Assembly: GCA_033239525.1 (NCBI GenBank)
Contig: BSYO01000010.1
Span: 15,716,042-15,780,041, forward strand
DNA length: 64,000 bases
DNA from: Nepenthes gracilis
Lineage: Eukaryota; Streptophyta; Magnoliopsida; Caryophyllales; Nepenthaceae
Direction of reading: 5' to 3'
Part shown: positions 63,385 through 64,000 of the stretch, one piece after another
How positions within the stretch are numbered: position 1 is the first letter of the stretch
Layout: every line of letters begins with the position of its first letter
The notes under the pieces: model-generated
Told to the model about the DNA's origin: nothing
The model's database searches: none
Seen by the model: only the letters and a program-made list of their open reading frames with translations
Made by a program: the position numbers and the translations under genes

Positions 63385-64000
63385 TAATGGGTATATCAAT
63401 AATAGGTTGGCCCCAAAGGTCAACGGAGGCCCAAAACGACGGTCAATATTTTAACGACCCAGATGAAAATTAGGCCCAAGAGCTAAAAGGCCCAGCGTTG
63501 ACCGCTGAGCGGCCAACGCGCACACAGGCGATCAACTCAAACGTTTACCGTCTGCGCACTGCACGTTGGGCCCAAAAAAGGCTTTTCTACAGTAATTGGC
63601 ATAGTCCATTCGAGCCCGTGATCAATCAGGTGGCCAGCAACGACTCTCCATGCATCTCCTACGATCCCAACTGGCACCAAAAATGGATATTGACAGTATT
63701 GGCGCCTTTCGCATAAGGAAGGCACCAGATTTTTTCAAATCCTTGCCAACTAGGGCTCTTCAACGGTAACATGTACAGAAGGAATGTGACCGGCTTGGAA
63801 AGTTGTTGGCCGCCTCAGAAGGAAATTGCCTCGCTTAACTTGGCAACTGACACTTGCTCCAAAAGGCAAGCCAGCTAAAAGATCACAGAAGGAATCGTTC
63901 CTTCCAAAGAAGGAAGATCGTCCTCTCGGCCATAAGTAAGCCTTCGAATCATCATTGAAGGCACGCTTTTTGTAACGCAAATAAAGGCTCTCATTGACCT
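63385..64000 (+). repeat. Tat-type LTR, cut by the window end
   Basis: Starts TAATGGGTATATCAATAATA, close to TGATGGGTACGCCAATAATA of element A, with the TG mutated to TA. It has paired GTTGACC/GGTCAA motifs and CGTTCCTTCCAAAGAAGGAA near 63,890, shared with the remnant at 22,370. GCAAATAAAGG near 63,978 may be its TATA region. Whether an internal region follows lies outside the window. Confidence 0.65.

Overview
This window is nuclear DNA of a flowering plant, probably a eudicot, although the sequence does not fix the species. It is AT-rich, contains two intron-bearing plant genes, and is otherwise packed with decayed LTR retrotransposons. No prokaryotic or organellar gene organisation is visible. 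Both host genes lie on the minus strand and their exons are scattered between inserted elements.

Layout. Positions 500-4,060 hold a dead Ty1-copia pol relic. Positions 4,655-21,869 hold the first five exons of tocopherol cyclase (VTE1, vitamin E synthesis, plastid); exons for the C-terminal part would lie left of the window. Its introns contain a second copia relic with a recognisable LTR and primer-binding site (7,186-9,541), a patchwork of roughly 200-230 bp tandem repeats, a small inverted-repeat element, and two solo LTRs with perfect 5-bp target duplications (14,210-16,469 and 18,116-18,585). A Tat-lineage LTR remnant lies just upstream of VTE1. Positions 25,253-33,777 hold a complete-length but heavily mutated Tat-type Ty3-gypsy element (element A). 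A solo LTR at 34,488-35,685 and 2.5 kb of featureless AT-rich DNA follow. Positions 38,220-44,246 hold an older minus-strand gypsy element (C). Positions 46,735-52,838 hold a three-exon GT43 gene of the IRX9H/IRX9-like type (xylan synthesis, Golgi) with a solo LTR in intron 2. Positions 56,374-62,289 hold the youngest element, a minus-strand, pol-less Tat element (B), nested inside an LTR of the element C type. The window ends inside another LTR (63,385 onward).

The most interesting content is in elements A and B. Each carries, between its internal region and its 3' LTR, an extra gene on the strand opposite to gag-pol. The two antisense products align with each other and resemble the plant putative gypsy-type transposon protein family (PF04195-like). 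In B the antisense gene looks like a self-contained host-style unit: a TATA-like box, a 68-bp GT-AG intron, an acidic tract, a predicted coiled coil and an AATAAA signal. Both elements also carry minisatellites of about 42-57 bp. In-frame stops are dominated by TAG where CAG fits, consistent with deamination of methylated cytosine. Exon boundaries were placed by eye from splice consensus and remembered family sequence and have not been aligned by computer.
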